Of a DNA stretch of 6,107 nt, positions 1 to 5,424 are shown piece after piece. The notes under the pieces were generated by a model. The model ran no database searches, was not told the origin of the DNA, and saw only the letters and a program-made list of their open reading frames with translations. This DNA comes from Pirellulales bacterium. GTDB taxonomy: Bacteria > Planctomycetota > Planctomycetia > Pirellulales > Thermoguttaceae. The stretch is taken from positions 1 through 6,107 of the forward strand of contig DAOWNK010000199.1 in assembly GCA_030642635.1 (NCBI GenBank), given 5' to 3'. The number at the start of each line of letters is the position of its first letter. The stretch's first letter is position 1. The position numbers and the translations under genes were made by a program.

Positions 1-1
1 C

Positions 2-124
2 ACACTCTTCAGCCGGCTGATTCTGGACCTGAACCGGGCCTCGGAAGCGGTCCAGCGGAGCATCGCCGAGCTACGCGAGATGGCCGCCGGCCTGAAGGCC
101 GTGTTTCTAGCGTTTTGCACCTAA
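2..124 (+). CDS. C-terminal tail of an unidentified protein, cut by the window edge
   Basis: An open frame enters from the left edge and ends at TAA 122-124, giving 40 residues. It is rich in Ala, Leu, Arg and Glu with a helical pattern (for example LNRASEAVQRSIAELREMA), so an amphipathic or coiled-coil C-terminal helix is plausible. I do not recognise the family. It converges on and overlaps the out-of-frame tail of the broken kinase on the other strand. Kinase-like sequence stops near 138 and this frame stops at 124, so its stop codon lies almost exactly at the apparent breakpoint. It may be the true end of a gene that was joined to the kinase remnant by a rearrangement, or a chance open frame. 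Too little is in the window to decide. Confidence 0.35.
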   Translation, partial: TLFSRLILDLNRASEAVQRSIAELREMAAGLKAVFLAFCT

Positions 125-1196
125 AAACGGAAGAGCCCATTTCTTCAATACTACCGGCGTTGGTCGGTTCCACGTCGGTTTTCAATTTCAGCCCACCGGC
201 GCCGGCTTCTACCTCGGCGGCCTGGGCCGTCAATTGCTCGAAATCGGGCCGGTCCGGTAGTTGGTCTCGATACCACTGTAGGTAGCCGGCCGAAACACTG
301 CCGAAGGCCATGTGCCAGTAAAGTCCCTCGGCAAACGCAGGACCTTGAAAAACATTCGCCTTGAGATCATCGGCCGGTCGATCGGTGCATCGTACGGTTG
401 CCAGCACCGTGCCGGTCGTCTCCGAGATCATACCCGGCTCGACGTTGCCCACCCCGATCGCACCGGCGTATTGGTCGAGACATCCGACCACAAAGCGGCA
501 TATAGCCGGCAGACCAAATTTTTCGGCGGCCTTCGGGTCGATTCGCCCGATATCCGTTCCAGCACGAACGACTTCAGGTAAACAGTGTCCGTTAATCTCG
601 AATCGTGCAAGCATATCAGTCCACCACCGGCAGCTATGTATATCCAATAATCCGGTCAGTCCCGCCGCGCCTGCCTCGGTTACGTGTCGGCCGGTTAAAA
701 GCAGTGTCAGATAGTCGCTAATCAGGCACAACTTGCGTGTGTTTTGCCAGGTTTGAGGCGACTTGTTTTGAAACCACAGCAGCTTTGCCGCCATGAATTG
801 ATGATTTACCTGTGGGACGCCGGTCGTTGCGGTAAACCCGGGAATCTCGCATCGGCGTCCAACTTCCGCTTCAAGTTCAGCGGCCCGACGGTCTGGCCAG
901 AGCACGATCGGCGTAATCGGGCGACTGTCCGCATCGAGCAACACGAAGCTGTTCGTTTGGGTCGAGAACGTAACGGCCTCGACGTCCGCAAAATTTCCAT
1001 CGACACGGTTACGAAGTTTGGCAATCCCATCGGAAATGGCGTCGGTAAAAGCATCGGCGTCTAGTTCCATGCGGCCGGGTTCCGGGGCGTTGATGGGTGG
1101 CGCAAGGCGACAAACATCGCACAACCGTCCACCGCGATCGAACAGTGCGATCTTAAAATACGTTGTTCCAAGGTCGATGACGAGTATTTTTGCCAT
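9..1196 (-). pseudogene. FGGY-family carbohydrate kinase, C-terminally truncated
   Basis: FGGY kinases transfer the ATP gamma-phosphate to a sugar or polyol in the cytoplasm. The ATG at 1194-1196 starts MAKILVIDLGTTYFKIALFD, the phosphate-1 motif of the N-terminal actin-like domain. Residues 125-170 carry the substrate-side region (TTGVPQVNHQFMAAKLLWF). Residues 238-263 carry GCLDQYAGAIGVG, with likely catalytic base Asp241, followed by GMISETTGTV. Kinase-like sequence continues to about residue 353 (LKLKTDVEPTNAGSIEEM, near position 138). It then turns into a low-quality Arg/Pro/Ser-rich tail that stops at 9-11. Family members usually have about 480-520 residues, so most of the C-terminal domain with the adenosine-binding motif is absent. 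The product is probably inactive. No clear Shine-Dalgarno precedes the ATG, which lies 44 nt downstream of the ceramidase fragment's stop, so it was probably read from the same promoter. The substrate is unknown; the glycerol, xylulose and rhamnulose branches cannot be separated by eye. Confidence 0.85.
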
Positions 1197-1209
1197 GTTT
1201 TGTCAAATT

Positions 1210-1238
1210 GCCGCTTGCGCTGCTAAGCCGCAAGCGGC
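1210..1238. repeat. REP-like hairpin between kinase and ceramidase fragment
   Basis: Arms GCCGCTTGCG (1210-1219) and CGCAAGCGGC (1229-1238) pair perfectly over 10 bp around a 9-nt loop. Inside it, AGCCGC-AA-GCGGCT (1226-1239) is a second perfect 6-bp stem with an AA tip. It lies between the ceramidase fragment's stop and the kinase start. The GC-AA-GC tip also occurs in hairpins at 2487-2504 and 4879-4896, suggesting one interspersed repeat family. There is no T-run on either strand, so it is not a simple terminator. Confidence 0.7.
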
Positions 1239-1240
1239 TT

Positions 1241-1591
1241 CTACCAGCACGGCGCCTGATTCTGGTGCGAAAATGCTGTTCGTCGCTTCGTATCCGCCGG
1301 CGGCAGCGGCCCGGAGTGCGTATGGGTGCAACTGATAAAAACACACGACTCCGGAACCGATGTGCGTCGGGCCACTGCACGACGTATCGACCCGGCCGTC
1401 GGCGGGTCCAAAAACAGCAGGTCCAAGGCGACCAGCACCACTGCCCCCGGGCCGTCTTCCAAGTACAGCACCGAGCTAAGCAACGGATCGTGGACCCCAG
1501 TGGAAATCCGCCGAACGTGCGGATAGCCGAACAAGGCCACCGGCCCGTGCGGGCTGACATCACTTGTGGCTGCACCTGCCTTGAGTGTCAT
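1241..1591 (-). pseudogene. Neutral/alkaline ceramidase-like protein, N-terminal fragment
   Basis: I take the ATG at 1589-1591 because GGGAG lies 6 nt upstream; a GTG at 1603 in the same frame is less likely. The 116 residues begin MTLKAGAATSDVSPHGPVAL and run through TGVHDPLLSSVLYLEDG and VVLVALDLLFLD to ISCTHTHSGP (residues 87-95). This is the N-terminal signature of the neutral/alkaline non-lysosomal ceramidase family, in which the THTH histidines help bind zinc. Full members have more than 400 residues. After SGP the frame becomes unlike the family and stops within 22 residues. A one-base frame change would keep a short plausible stretch (AGGYEATNSIFAPESGAVL) until the hairpin at 1210-1238. 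So both a frameshift and a deletion down to the hairpin are possible. Many planctomycete members are of unknown substrate, so ceramide hydrolysis should not be assumed. No signal peptide is visible. Confidence 0.75.
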
Positions 1592-1603
1592 TGTTTCTCC
1601 CAC

Positions 1604-1623
1604 TTGTGTTTATAACGAACATA
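1604..1623. promoter_or_regulatory. Candidate DeoR/GlpR-type operator in the divergent region
   Basis: The known GlpR consensus is WATGTTCGWTAWCGAACATW. Here the centre and right half, ATAACGAACATA (1612-1623), match it at every position, while the left half (TTGTGTTT) is degenerate. The site overlaps the -10 region of the minus-strand promoter and the -35/spacer of the plus-strand promoter, where a repressor would shut both. The adjacent regulator is of the same family. The site match is direct; regulation by this protein is inference. Confidence 0.45.
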
Positions 1624-1632
1624 ATTTATCAT
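1604..1632 (+). promoter_or_regulatory. Weak promoter for the DeoR-family gene
   Basis: TTGTGT (1604-1609, three of six) is followed after 17 nt by TATCAT (1627-1632, five of six matches to TATAAT). The start would be near 1639, giving a leader of about 12 nt before the ATG at 1651. Overlap with the candidate operator would allow autorepression. Confidence 0.35.
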
Positions 1633-1651
1633 GGCTGGTCAGGTGTGTCAA
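1623..1651 (-). promoter_or_regulatory. Promoter for the ceramidase-kinase side
   Basis: Read on the minus strand, a perfect -35 TTGACA (1651-1646) is followed after 17 nt by TAAATT (1628-1623, four of six matches to TATAAT). Transcription would start near 1616, about 25 nt upstream of the ceramidase ATG. The candidate operator covers the -10 and start region. Confidence 0.5.
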
Positions 1652-2421
1652 TGAACCAAAAAACGCGACAAAGCCGGATTTACGAACTGGTCGCCCGAAA
1701 GGGGGAGTGTTCGGTCGAAGAACTGGCCGAGCAGCTCGGCGTTAGCGGGATGACGATCCGGCGCGACCTCCAGGCGCTGGCCGAACGAGGCAAGGTAATC
1801 CGTACCCACGGCGGGGGCGCCATGGCCGAGCAGGTCAGCTTCGAGTTCGAGTTTCTAAAACACGTTCGGAAGAACCAGGCCGCCAAAAATGCGATCGCCG
1901 CAGCCGCAGCGGCACAAATCAAAGACGGCCAGTCGGTCATGCTCGACTCGGGAACCACCACGCTGGCACTGGCCAAGCAACTCAGTGGAAAGCAAAGCCT
2001 GACTGTCATCACCACGTCGTTGCCGATAGCCGCCCAGTTGCAGTACGACCGGCATATCGAGGTATTACTGCTTGGCGGCTACCTGCGGGCATCCTCGCCC
2101 GACCTTGCCGGCGCCTTGACGGAAGCGAACCTGGAAACCCTGCGGGCCGACGTGGCGTTCGTCGGCGCCGGAGGGATCGACCGACGCGGGGCCGTCTATA
2201 ACGAGTCGCCGGAGGTCGCCCGAATGTTGACCAAAATGGCGGCCTCGGCCACGCGAGTGTTCGTGGTGGCCGACGGCTCGAAACTGGGCAAAACGGCCTT
2301 GTTCCGATTCGGGCGACTCAAGGATTCCTCCGGACTTATCACCGACAACAAGGCAGACCGCTCGATTCTGGCCTCATTGCGAAAGACGGGCGCTCGTGTC
2401 ATCAAGGCGAGCGGCAAGTAG
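1651..2421 (+). CDS. DeoR/GlpR-family transcriptional repressor
   Basis: This is a cytoplasmic sugar-phosphate-responsive repressor of 256 residues, the normal family length. I start at ATG 1651 (MNQKTRQSRIYELVARKG) because family members begin just before this helix. An in-frame upstream start at 1585 would add 22 hydrophobic residues unlike the family and overlap the divergent promoters. Residues 5-60 form the DeoR winged helix-turn-helix: SVEELAEQLGVSGMTIRRDL is the recognition unit and VIRTHGGGAM the end of the wing. The DeoRC sensor domain follows, with MLDSGTTTLALAKQL (phosphosugar-binding loop), ITTSLPIAAQL, LLGGYLR, ADVAFVGAGGID, and the NESPEVARML and VVADGSKLGKTALF segments. All the family landmarks are present and the frame is unbroken. 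It is divergent from the ceramidase-kinase pair and 111 nt upstream of the oxidoreductase, so it probably controls both. The effector is likely the phosphorylated product of the neighbouring kinase; this is inferred only from context. Confidence 0.93.
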   Translation: MNQKTRQSRIYELVARKGECSVEELAEQLGVSGMTIRRDLQALAERGKVIRTHGGGAMAEQVSFEFEFLKHVRKNQAAKNAIAAAAAAQIKDGQSVMLDSGTTTLALAKQLSGKQSLTVITTSLPIAAQLQYDRHIEVLLLGGYLRASSPDLAGALTEANLETLRADVAFVGAGGIDRRGAVYNESPEVARMLTKMAASATRVFVVADGSKLGKTALFRFGRLKDSSGLITDNKADRSILASLRKTGARVIKASGK

Positions 2422-2429
2422 GCCGAGGG

Positions 2430-2449
2430 GGTGGCAATTCATTGCCACC
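2430..2449 (+). terminator. Hairpin just after the regulator gene
   Basis: GGTGGCAA (2430-2437) pairs perfectly with TTGCCACC (2442-2449) around a TTCA loop, 8 nt after the stop codon. Only two T residues follow, so intrinsic termination would be weak. It could equally be an mRNA-stabilising stem or another REP-like unit. Confidence 0.35.
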
Positions 2450-2486
2450 TTGAAGTCAGGCGCAGGGTGAGTGAAAAGCAAATCGC

Positions 2487-2504
2487 GTGGGTGCAAGCAC
2501 CCAC
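2487..2504. repeat. REP-like hairpin with AA tip
   Basis: GTGGGTGC (2487-2494) and GCACCCAC (2497-2504) form a perfect 8-bp stem around AA. It lies 28 nt upstream of the oxidoreductase start. The tip GC-AA-GC is shared with the hairpins at 1226-1239 and 4879-4896. With the stem at 2430-2449 it fills most of the gap between the regulator and oxidoreductase genes. Confidence 0.6.
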
Positions 2505-2532
2505 CCCATGAAAAACACCGGAACGAAAAACC

Positions 2533-3675
2533 ATGAAAACCATACGTTTTGCAATCATCGGTTGCGGCTTGATGGGCCGCGAGTTCGCCAGCGCCGCCGC
2601 ACGCTGGGCACATCTGCCGGAAATGACCATCCGGCCGGAAATCGTCGCCATCTGCGACAAAAACGCCGACCTGTACCTCTGGTACACCGAAAACTTCCCG
2701 GCGATCAAGCAAGTTACCGACGACTACGCCGCCGTGCTGGCGAACCCGGATGTCGAGGCAGTCTACTGCGCAGTACCGCACCACCTGCACCAAAAAATTT
2801 ACTGCGAGGTAATTCAATCGGGCAAGCACCTGATGGGCGAAAAACCGTTCGGCATCGACAAAGCGGCAAACGATGCGATCAGCGAGTGTATCGCAAATCA
2901 CCCGGACGTCTTCGTGCGATGCGCCTCGCAATTCCCGTTCTACCCGGCGGTACAACGAATCGGGCGGATGATCGAGGACAATGCCTTTGGCCAAATTATT
3001 GAAGTGGACGCCGGCTTCCTCCACTCCAGCGATCTCGATCCGCAAAAGCCGCTCAATTGGAAACGGATGGTCGAGTTCAACGGCGAGTACGGCTGCATGG
3101 GCGACCTTGGCATGCACGTTTGTCACGTGCCGTTCCGTGCCGGATGGATTCCCAAAACCGTCCGTGCAATCCTAAGCGATATTGTCAAGCAAAGACCCGA
3201 CGGCGCCGGCGGCATGGCGCCGTGCAAGACATGGGACAACGCCACGCTGCTGTGCGATGCAGTAGACCCGACCGGCGGCGAGACGTTTCCGATGACGCTA
3301 AAGACCCAGCGAATCGCACCGGGTGAGAAAAACACCTGGTACTTAGAAGTATTAGGCACCAAGGCCGCCGCACGTTTCTCCACCAAAAACCCAAAACTGC
3401 TTGAACTGTTACAGTACGACGGAGGAGAGCAGGTTTGGGGCCAAATCGACATGGGACACGAGACCGCATTGGCAAGCATTACCGGTGGGATATTCGAGCC
3501 GGGCTTCTCCGACGTCATCCTTCAGATGTGGGCGGCGTTCCTCTACGAATTGGAACACGGCCGGCCGATCAAAAAATTCGCCGGATGCGTAACGCCGGAT
3601 GAAGTTGCCACCAGCCACCGCCTGTTTACCGCGGCACTACAGTCGCATTACGATGCAACCGCAACGGTGGTATAA
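2533..3675 (+). CDS. Gfo/Idh/MocA-family NAD(P)-dependent oxidoreductase
   Basis: This is a cytoplasmic sugar or polyol dehydrogenase of 380 residues, a normal length for the family. Residues 4-17 (IRFAIIGCGLMGRE) form the Rossmann first strand and GxGxxG dinucleotide loop. IVAICDKN (37-44) ends the second strand with the acidic residue that usually favours NAD. AVYCAVPHHLHQK (76-88) and GEKPFG (102-107, the EKP motif with the catalytic Lys104) are classic. GDLGMHVCHVPF (190-201) supplies the usual active-site Asp191 and His195, and the C-terminal alpha/beta substrate domain follows. No Tat signal or lipobox is visible, unlike many secreted planctomycete relatives. The ATG at 2533 is preceded only by a weak CGGAA. 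An ATG at 2508 is out of frame. The gene is probably co-transcribed with or controlled by the DeoR-family gene upstream. The substrate is unknown; inositol-like or rare-sugar substrates are common in the family. Confidence 0.93.
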   Translation: MKTIRFAIIGCGLMGREFASAAARWAHLPEMTIRPEIVAICDKNADLYLWYTENFPAIKQVTDDYAAVLANPDVEAVYCAVPHHLHQKIYCEVIQSGKHLMGEKPFGIDKAANDAISECIANHPDVFVRCASQFPFYPAVQRIGRMIEDNAFGQIIEVDAGFLHSSDLDPQKPLNWKRMVEFNGEYGCMGDLGMHVCHVPFRAGWIPKTVRAILSDIVKQRPDGAGGMAPCKTWDNATLLCDAVDPTGGETFPMTLKTQRIAPGEKNTWYLEVLGTKAAARFSTKNPKLLELLQYDGGEQVWGQIDMGHETALASITGGIFEPGFSDVILQMWAAFLYELEHGRPIKKFAGCVTPDEVATSHRLFTAALQSHYDATATVV

Positions 3676-3997
3676 CCACTGTACGTGAATCTGGTATAAA
3701 CGACGGACCACCGTGGCTACTCGCCGATTTCCAGACATGCTTTGATCACTCCGGGCATTCTTCGACGCAGGCGCCGCTGGTGTAGATGACCGGTGTTGTG
3801 ATGTTGAGTTGGCCCGAGTAGATGTATGGATTCATGGGTACAACGACACTATCGGCAACGCCGGATGCCTGGATTATTAGAGAGGATGACTGTATGTATA
3901 GGGCCGGAAAAATTTTCCCAATTGGCATAAAAAACGCTACTTAAAGAATAATGGCGTAGACACTGCCATAATTTGGAACAAGCACGATCTAAGTACA
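3676..3997. other. Gap without a supported gene
   Basis: This 320-nt stretch is visibly AT-richer than its flanks. GTGGT-ATA-ACCAC (3667-3679) straddles the oxidoreductase stop codon but has no following T-run. I see no promoter, RNA gene or intact reading frame here apart from the doubtful 60-residue frame at 3746-3928. It probably consists of decayed sequence next to the HEAT pseudogene. Confidence 0.5.
3746..3928 (-). CDS. Doubtful 60-residue hypothetical protein
   Basis: The frame begins MPIGKIFPALYIQSSSLI and continues SGVADSVVVPMNPYIYSGQL to a stop at 3746. The composition (Ser, Val, Ile, Tyr, few charges) is more protein-like than a typical chance frame and suggests beta-rich sequence. 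However, no Shine-Dalgarno precedes the ATG (upstream reads TAGCGTTTTT), and I recognise no family. It may be a fragment of a decayed gene or pure chance. Confidence 0.2.
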   Translation of the reverse strand: MPIGKIFPALYIQSSSLIIQASGVADSVVVPMNPYIYSGQLNITTPVIYTSGACVEECPE

Positions 3998-4638
3998 TTG
4001 TGGCGGCAGAACCGGCTGATTATCAGCGTCGCCGAAACCGGTCGGGCGGCCGTCCCGGTCCTTGTGCCGCTGCTGGAGCATCAATCCGCCGTCGTGCGTG
4101 CGGCCGCATGTCGGGGCGTGGCTGTGGCGCTGAATACCTCGTGGCATCCGGCCCCTATCGTCCCTTCACCTGCCCTTGCCCGGACGTATGCGGAAATCAT
4201 CGAGACGTTGGAGCACTCGCCTCCGGATACATCGAAGCCCGAGATTTCCCGCCGTTTGTTGACGATTTTGGACATATTGCCAACGCAGACATCAATAAGT
4301 CCTCATCGCCGGTGTCGTCTCTGGTGCGTAAACTGCAAGTTCCAGTTGCGTCGGTGCGAGTGTCGGCATTGACGGTGCTCGGCAAGCTGGGGAAAGCCGC
4401 AGCAGTGGCGGAACGCGAGATACTCGCAACCTTGAAAGACCCCGACATCGCAGTACGACTTGCCGCTACGGAAACACTAGGAAACATCGGCACAGAAAGT
4501 CCCGAAGTTGCCCGGAGCCTGCTCGCGGCGTTTCAAGACCCCTGTCCAAAGGTAGCCGAGAATGCGGAGTTTTCCTTCCGCTGCGTTCTAATAAAAATAT
4601 GCGCCGCACGTTTACGCAACGCAACCGGAGCCGTTTGA
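3998..4638 (+). pseudogene. HEAT-repeat protein remnant with frameshift
   Basis: HEAT repeats are paired helices that form protein-binding solenoids. From about 4025 one frame encodes GRAAVPVLVPLLEHQSAVV followed by RAAACRGVAVAL, a good HEAT unit, and then LARTYAEIIETLEHSP and ISRRLLTILDILPTQT. Near 4295 that frame degenerates. The next frame takes over with SPVSSLVRKLQVPVASVRVS, LGKAAAVAEREILATLKDPD and ARSLLAAFQDPCPKVAENAE. The switch fits loss of one base or gain of two. Upstream the frame is open from 3902 but AT-rich, without ATG and without HEAT character, so the N-terminus also looks lost. The C-terminus trails into unlike sequence (FRCVLIKICAARL) before TGA 4636-4638. The pieces most likely come from a longer planctomycete-type HEAT protein. 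A sequencing error could mimic the single frameshift, but not the missing N-terminus. Confidence 0.65.
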
Positions 4639-4672
4639 AATAATGTGGGCATTTTTCGCCCATTTAGCCGCT

Positions 4673-4682
4673 GGGCTTGCCC
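4673..4682 (+). repeat. Left flanking direct repeat of the inserted element
   Basis: GGGCTTGCCC here is repeated in the same orientation at 4833-4842, directly outside the terminal inverted repeats. The sequence is almost its own reverse complement, but its central TT shows that the two copies are direct, as expected for a target-site duplication. Confidence 0.65.
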
Positions 4683-4832
4683 CAATACCGTTGAATTAGT
4701 GATGACATCAAGAAAAAACACAGTGGCACCGGCGTCCCGCCGGTGATGCTTAAGTCTAGGTATTGCTTCGAGGTACGTCACACCGGCGAGACGCCGGTGC
4801 CACTGATCCTGCTCCTTAATTCAACGGGATTG
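4683..4832. mobile_element. 150-bp MITE-like element with REP-like core
   Basis: The ends CAATACCGTTGAATTA (4683-4698) and TAATTCAACGGGATTG (4817-4832) are inverted repeats with one mismatch in 16. Inside, 4721-4745 and 4781-4805 are 25-nt inverted copies with one mismatch. Each is a hairpin, CACCGGCG-TCC-CGCCGGTG (4727-4745) and CACCGGCG-AGA-CGCCGGTG (4781-4799). The 35 nt between them is the central loop. No reading frame of useful size exists, so any movement would need a transposase encoded elsewhere. The flanking 10-bp direct repeats support insertion. The internal unit resembles the GC-rich REP-like repeats common between planctomycete genes. Confidence 0.7.
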
Positions 4833-4842
4833 GGGCTTGCCC
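4833..4842 (+). repeat. Right flanking direct repeat of the inserted element
   Basis: This is the second copy of GGGCTTGCCC. In the rejoined target it lies exactly at the tip of the hairpin CGCTGGGC-TT-GCCCAGCG, so the insertion point was a hairpin apex. Confidence 0.65.
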
Positions 4843-4906
4843 AGCGCGTTTGCAAGCAACGGTGACTCGACGACGACGCGCTGTGCAAGCACAGCGGCTA
4901 AATGGG

Positions 4907-5072
4907 GGTGTTTGCAAAACAGCGCCGCTACCATTCCAAACGGCTGAAGTGTTACAGAAATCGCTTAGGACAATATGGGCGAATTTTGACCGGGTGGCAC
5001 CGGCGCGTTAATCGACACTTCCAAGCCACAACATTAGCACTGAAGGGCGACTGTTTGGGGACTGGTAGACCG
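4907..5072. other. Non-coding spacer with a partial REP-like copy
   Basis: No supported gene is present. GTGGCACCGGCG at 4994-5005 is identical over 12 nt to 4723-4734 in the MITE-like element but lacks the second half of the hairpin, so it looks like a solitary half-unit. The rest has no recognised structure. Confidence 0.5.
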
Positions 5073-5100
5073 TTGCACCCCGCGACTTGTGTGCTATAAT
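5073..5100 (+). promoter_or_regulatory. Extended -10 promoter
   Basis: TATAAT (5095-5100) is preceded by TG one base upstream (TGcTATAAT), a perfect extended -10. TTGCAC (5073-5078) lies 16 nt upstream and matches three of six -35 positions; extended -10 promoters tolerate a weak -35. Transcription would begin around 5106-5111. That leaves a leader of about 85 nt before the first short reading frame. This is the strongest-looking promoter in the window and it faces the tRNA-like region. Confidence 0.6.
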
Positions 5101-5192
5101 CAGAACTGTTGGGTGGGGCGTTATTAGGTAGTGGCGCGTCCCATTATCAATTTGAGGCTGCTCAATAAACAGTAGTTCGCAAGGAGGAAAAG

Positions 5193-5243
5193 ATGATTTT
5201 AGACACGGACAACATCCGTGCAGAACTTGGGTGCAAGCGTTGA
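5193..5243 (+). CDS. Short peptide frame with strong ribosome-binding site
   Basis: AAGGAGG (5181-5187) sits 5 nt before ATG 5193, the best Shine-Dalgarno sequence in the window. The frame encodes 16 residues, MILDTDNIRAELGCKR, and ends at TGA 5241-5243. Its stop lies in the loop of the hairpin GGGTGC (5229-5234) / GCACCC (5246-5251), so ribosome position could affect folding, as in leader peptides. There is no run of one amino acid that would suggest classical attenuation. It may instead be the 5' remnant of a frameshifted gene, since a neighbouring frame stays open through 5218-5424. No known family is recognised. Confidence 0.4.
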   Translation: MILDTDNIRAELGCKR

Positions 5244-5251
5244 GAGCACCC
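5229..5251 (+). promoter_or_regulatory. Hairpin over the stop of the short peptide frame
   Basis: GGGTGC (5229-5234) and GCACCC (5246-5251) pair over 6 bp around an 11-nt loop that contains the TGA. It has no T-run. It could be a translation-sensitive element, but it is short enough to be chance. Confidence 0.3.
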
Positions 5252-5310
5252 TCCATGTAGTTGCCTCATTCGGAGTCAACATCAGTATCTTCATTAGAAT
5301 GGAGGTGCTT

Positions 5311-5424
5311 ATGAACCTGAATGTTGTAATAACAAGTCTGGTGGCAGGAGTAGCCCTACTGCGGAGATCTGGTGATGGCTCCGAAGTCAGAAGAGGTGAT
5401 ACATGGAAAGCTTTCAATGCGTAG
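5311..5424 (+). CDS. Small 37-residue protein with hydrophobic N-terminus
   Basis: GGAGGT (5301-5306) lies 4 nt before ATG 5311. The product starts MNLNVVITSLVAGVALLRR and continues with a charged tail (SGDGSEVRRGDTWKAF) to TAG 5422-5424. Residues 3-17 are uncharged and hydrophobic, about long enough for a short membrane helix. The following arginines fit a positive-inside orientation, so a tiny membrane peptide is possible. An ATG at 5299 in frame would add four residues, but the Shine-Dalgarno favours 5311. The last third overlaps the 5' part of the tRNA-like sequence, so the two may not be functional together. Family unknown. Confidence 0.35.
   Translation: MNLNVVITSLVAGVALLRRSGDGSEVRRGDTWKAFNA

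Larger units (their letters stand above)
4659..4906. repeat. Older long palindrome, split by an inserted element
   Basis: The outer arms 4659-4680 and 4885-4906 are inverted copies (22 nt, 21 matching; the right arm contains CAGCGGCTAAATGGG). If the 4683-4832 element and one copy of its flanking repeat are removed, the arms extend to 30 nt with two mismatches, taking in CAGCGCG (4842-4848) and CGCGCTG (4877-4883). The rejoined left arm contains CGCTGGGC-TT-GCCCAGCG. The right arm contains CGCTGTGC-AA-GCACAGCG (4879-4896). So each arm is itself a REP-like hairpin. Confidence 0.75.

Noticed and set aside
2374..3126. Minus-strand frame of 250 residues opposite the oxidoreductase
   Set aside because: It is the mirror of a clearly real gene with all family motifs on the plus strand. 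The antisense translation shows no motif and crosses the end of the regulator gene.
4659..4906. CRISPR array or rho-independent terminator in the repeat cluster
   Set aside because: The repeats are inverted and nested rather than direct with unique spacers, and none of the GC-rich stems is followed by a T-run.
4902..5256. Short frames on both strands between the repeat cluster and the promoter
   Set aside because: They overlap palindromes and the promoter, have no ribosome-binding sites, and show no protein-like composition or known motif.
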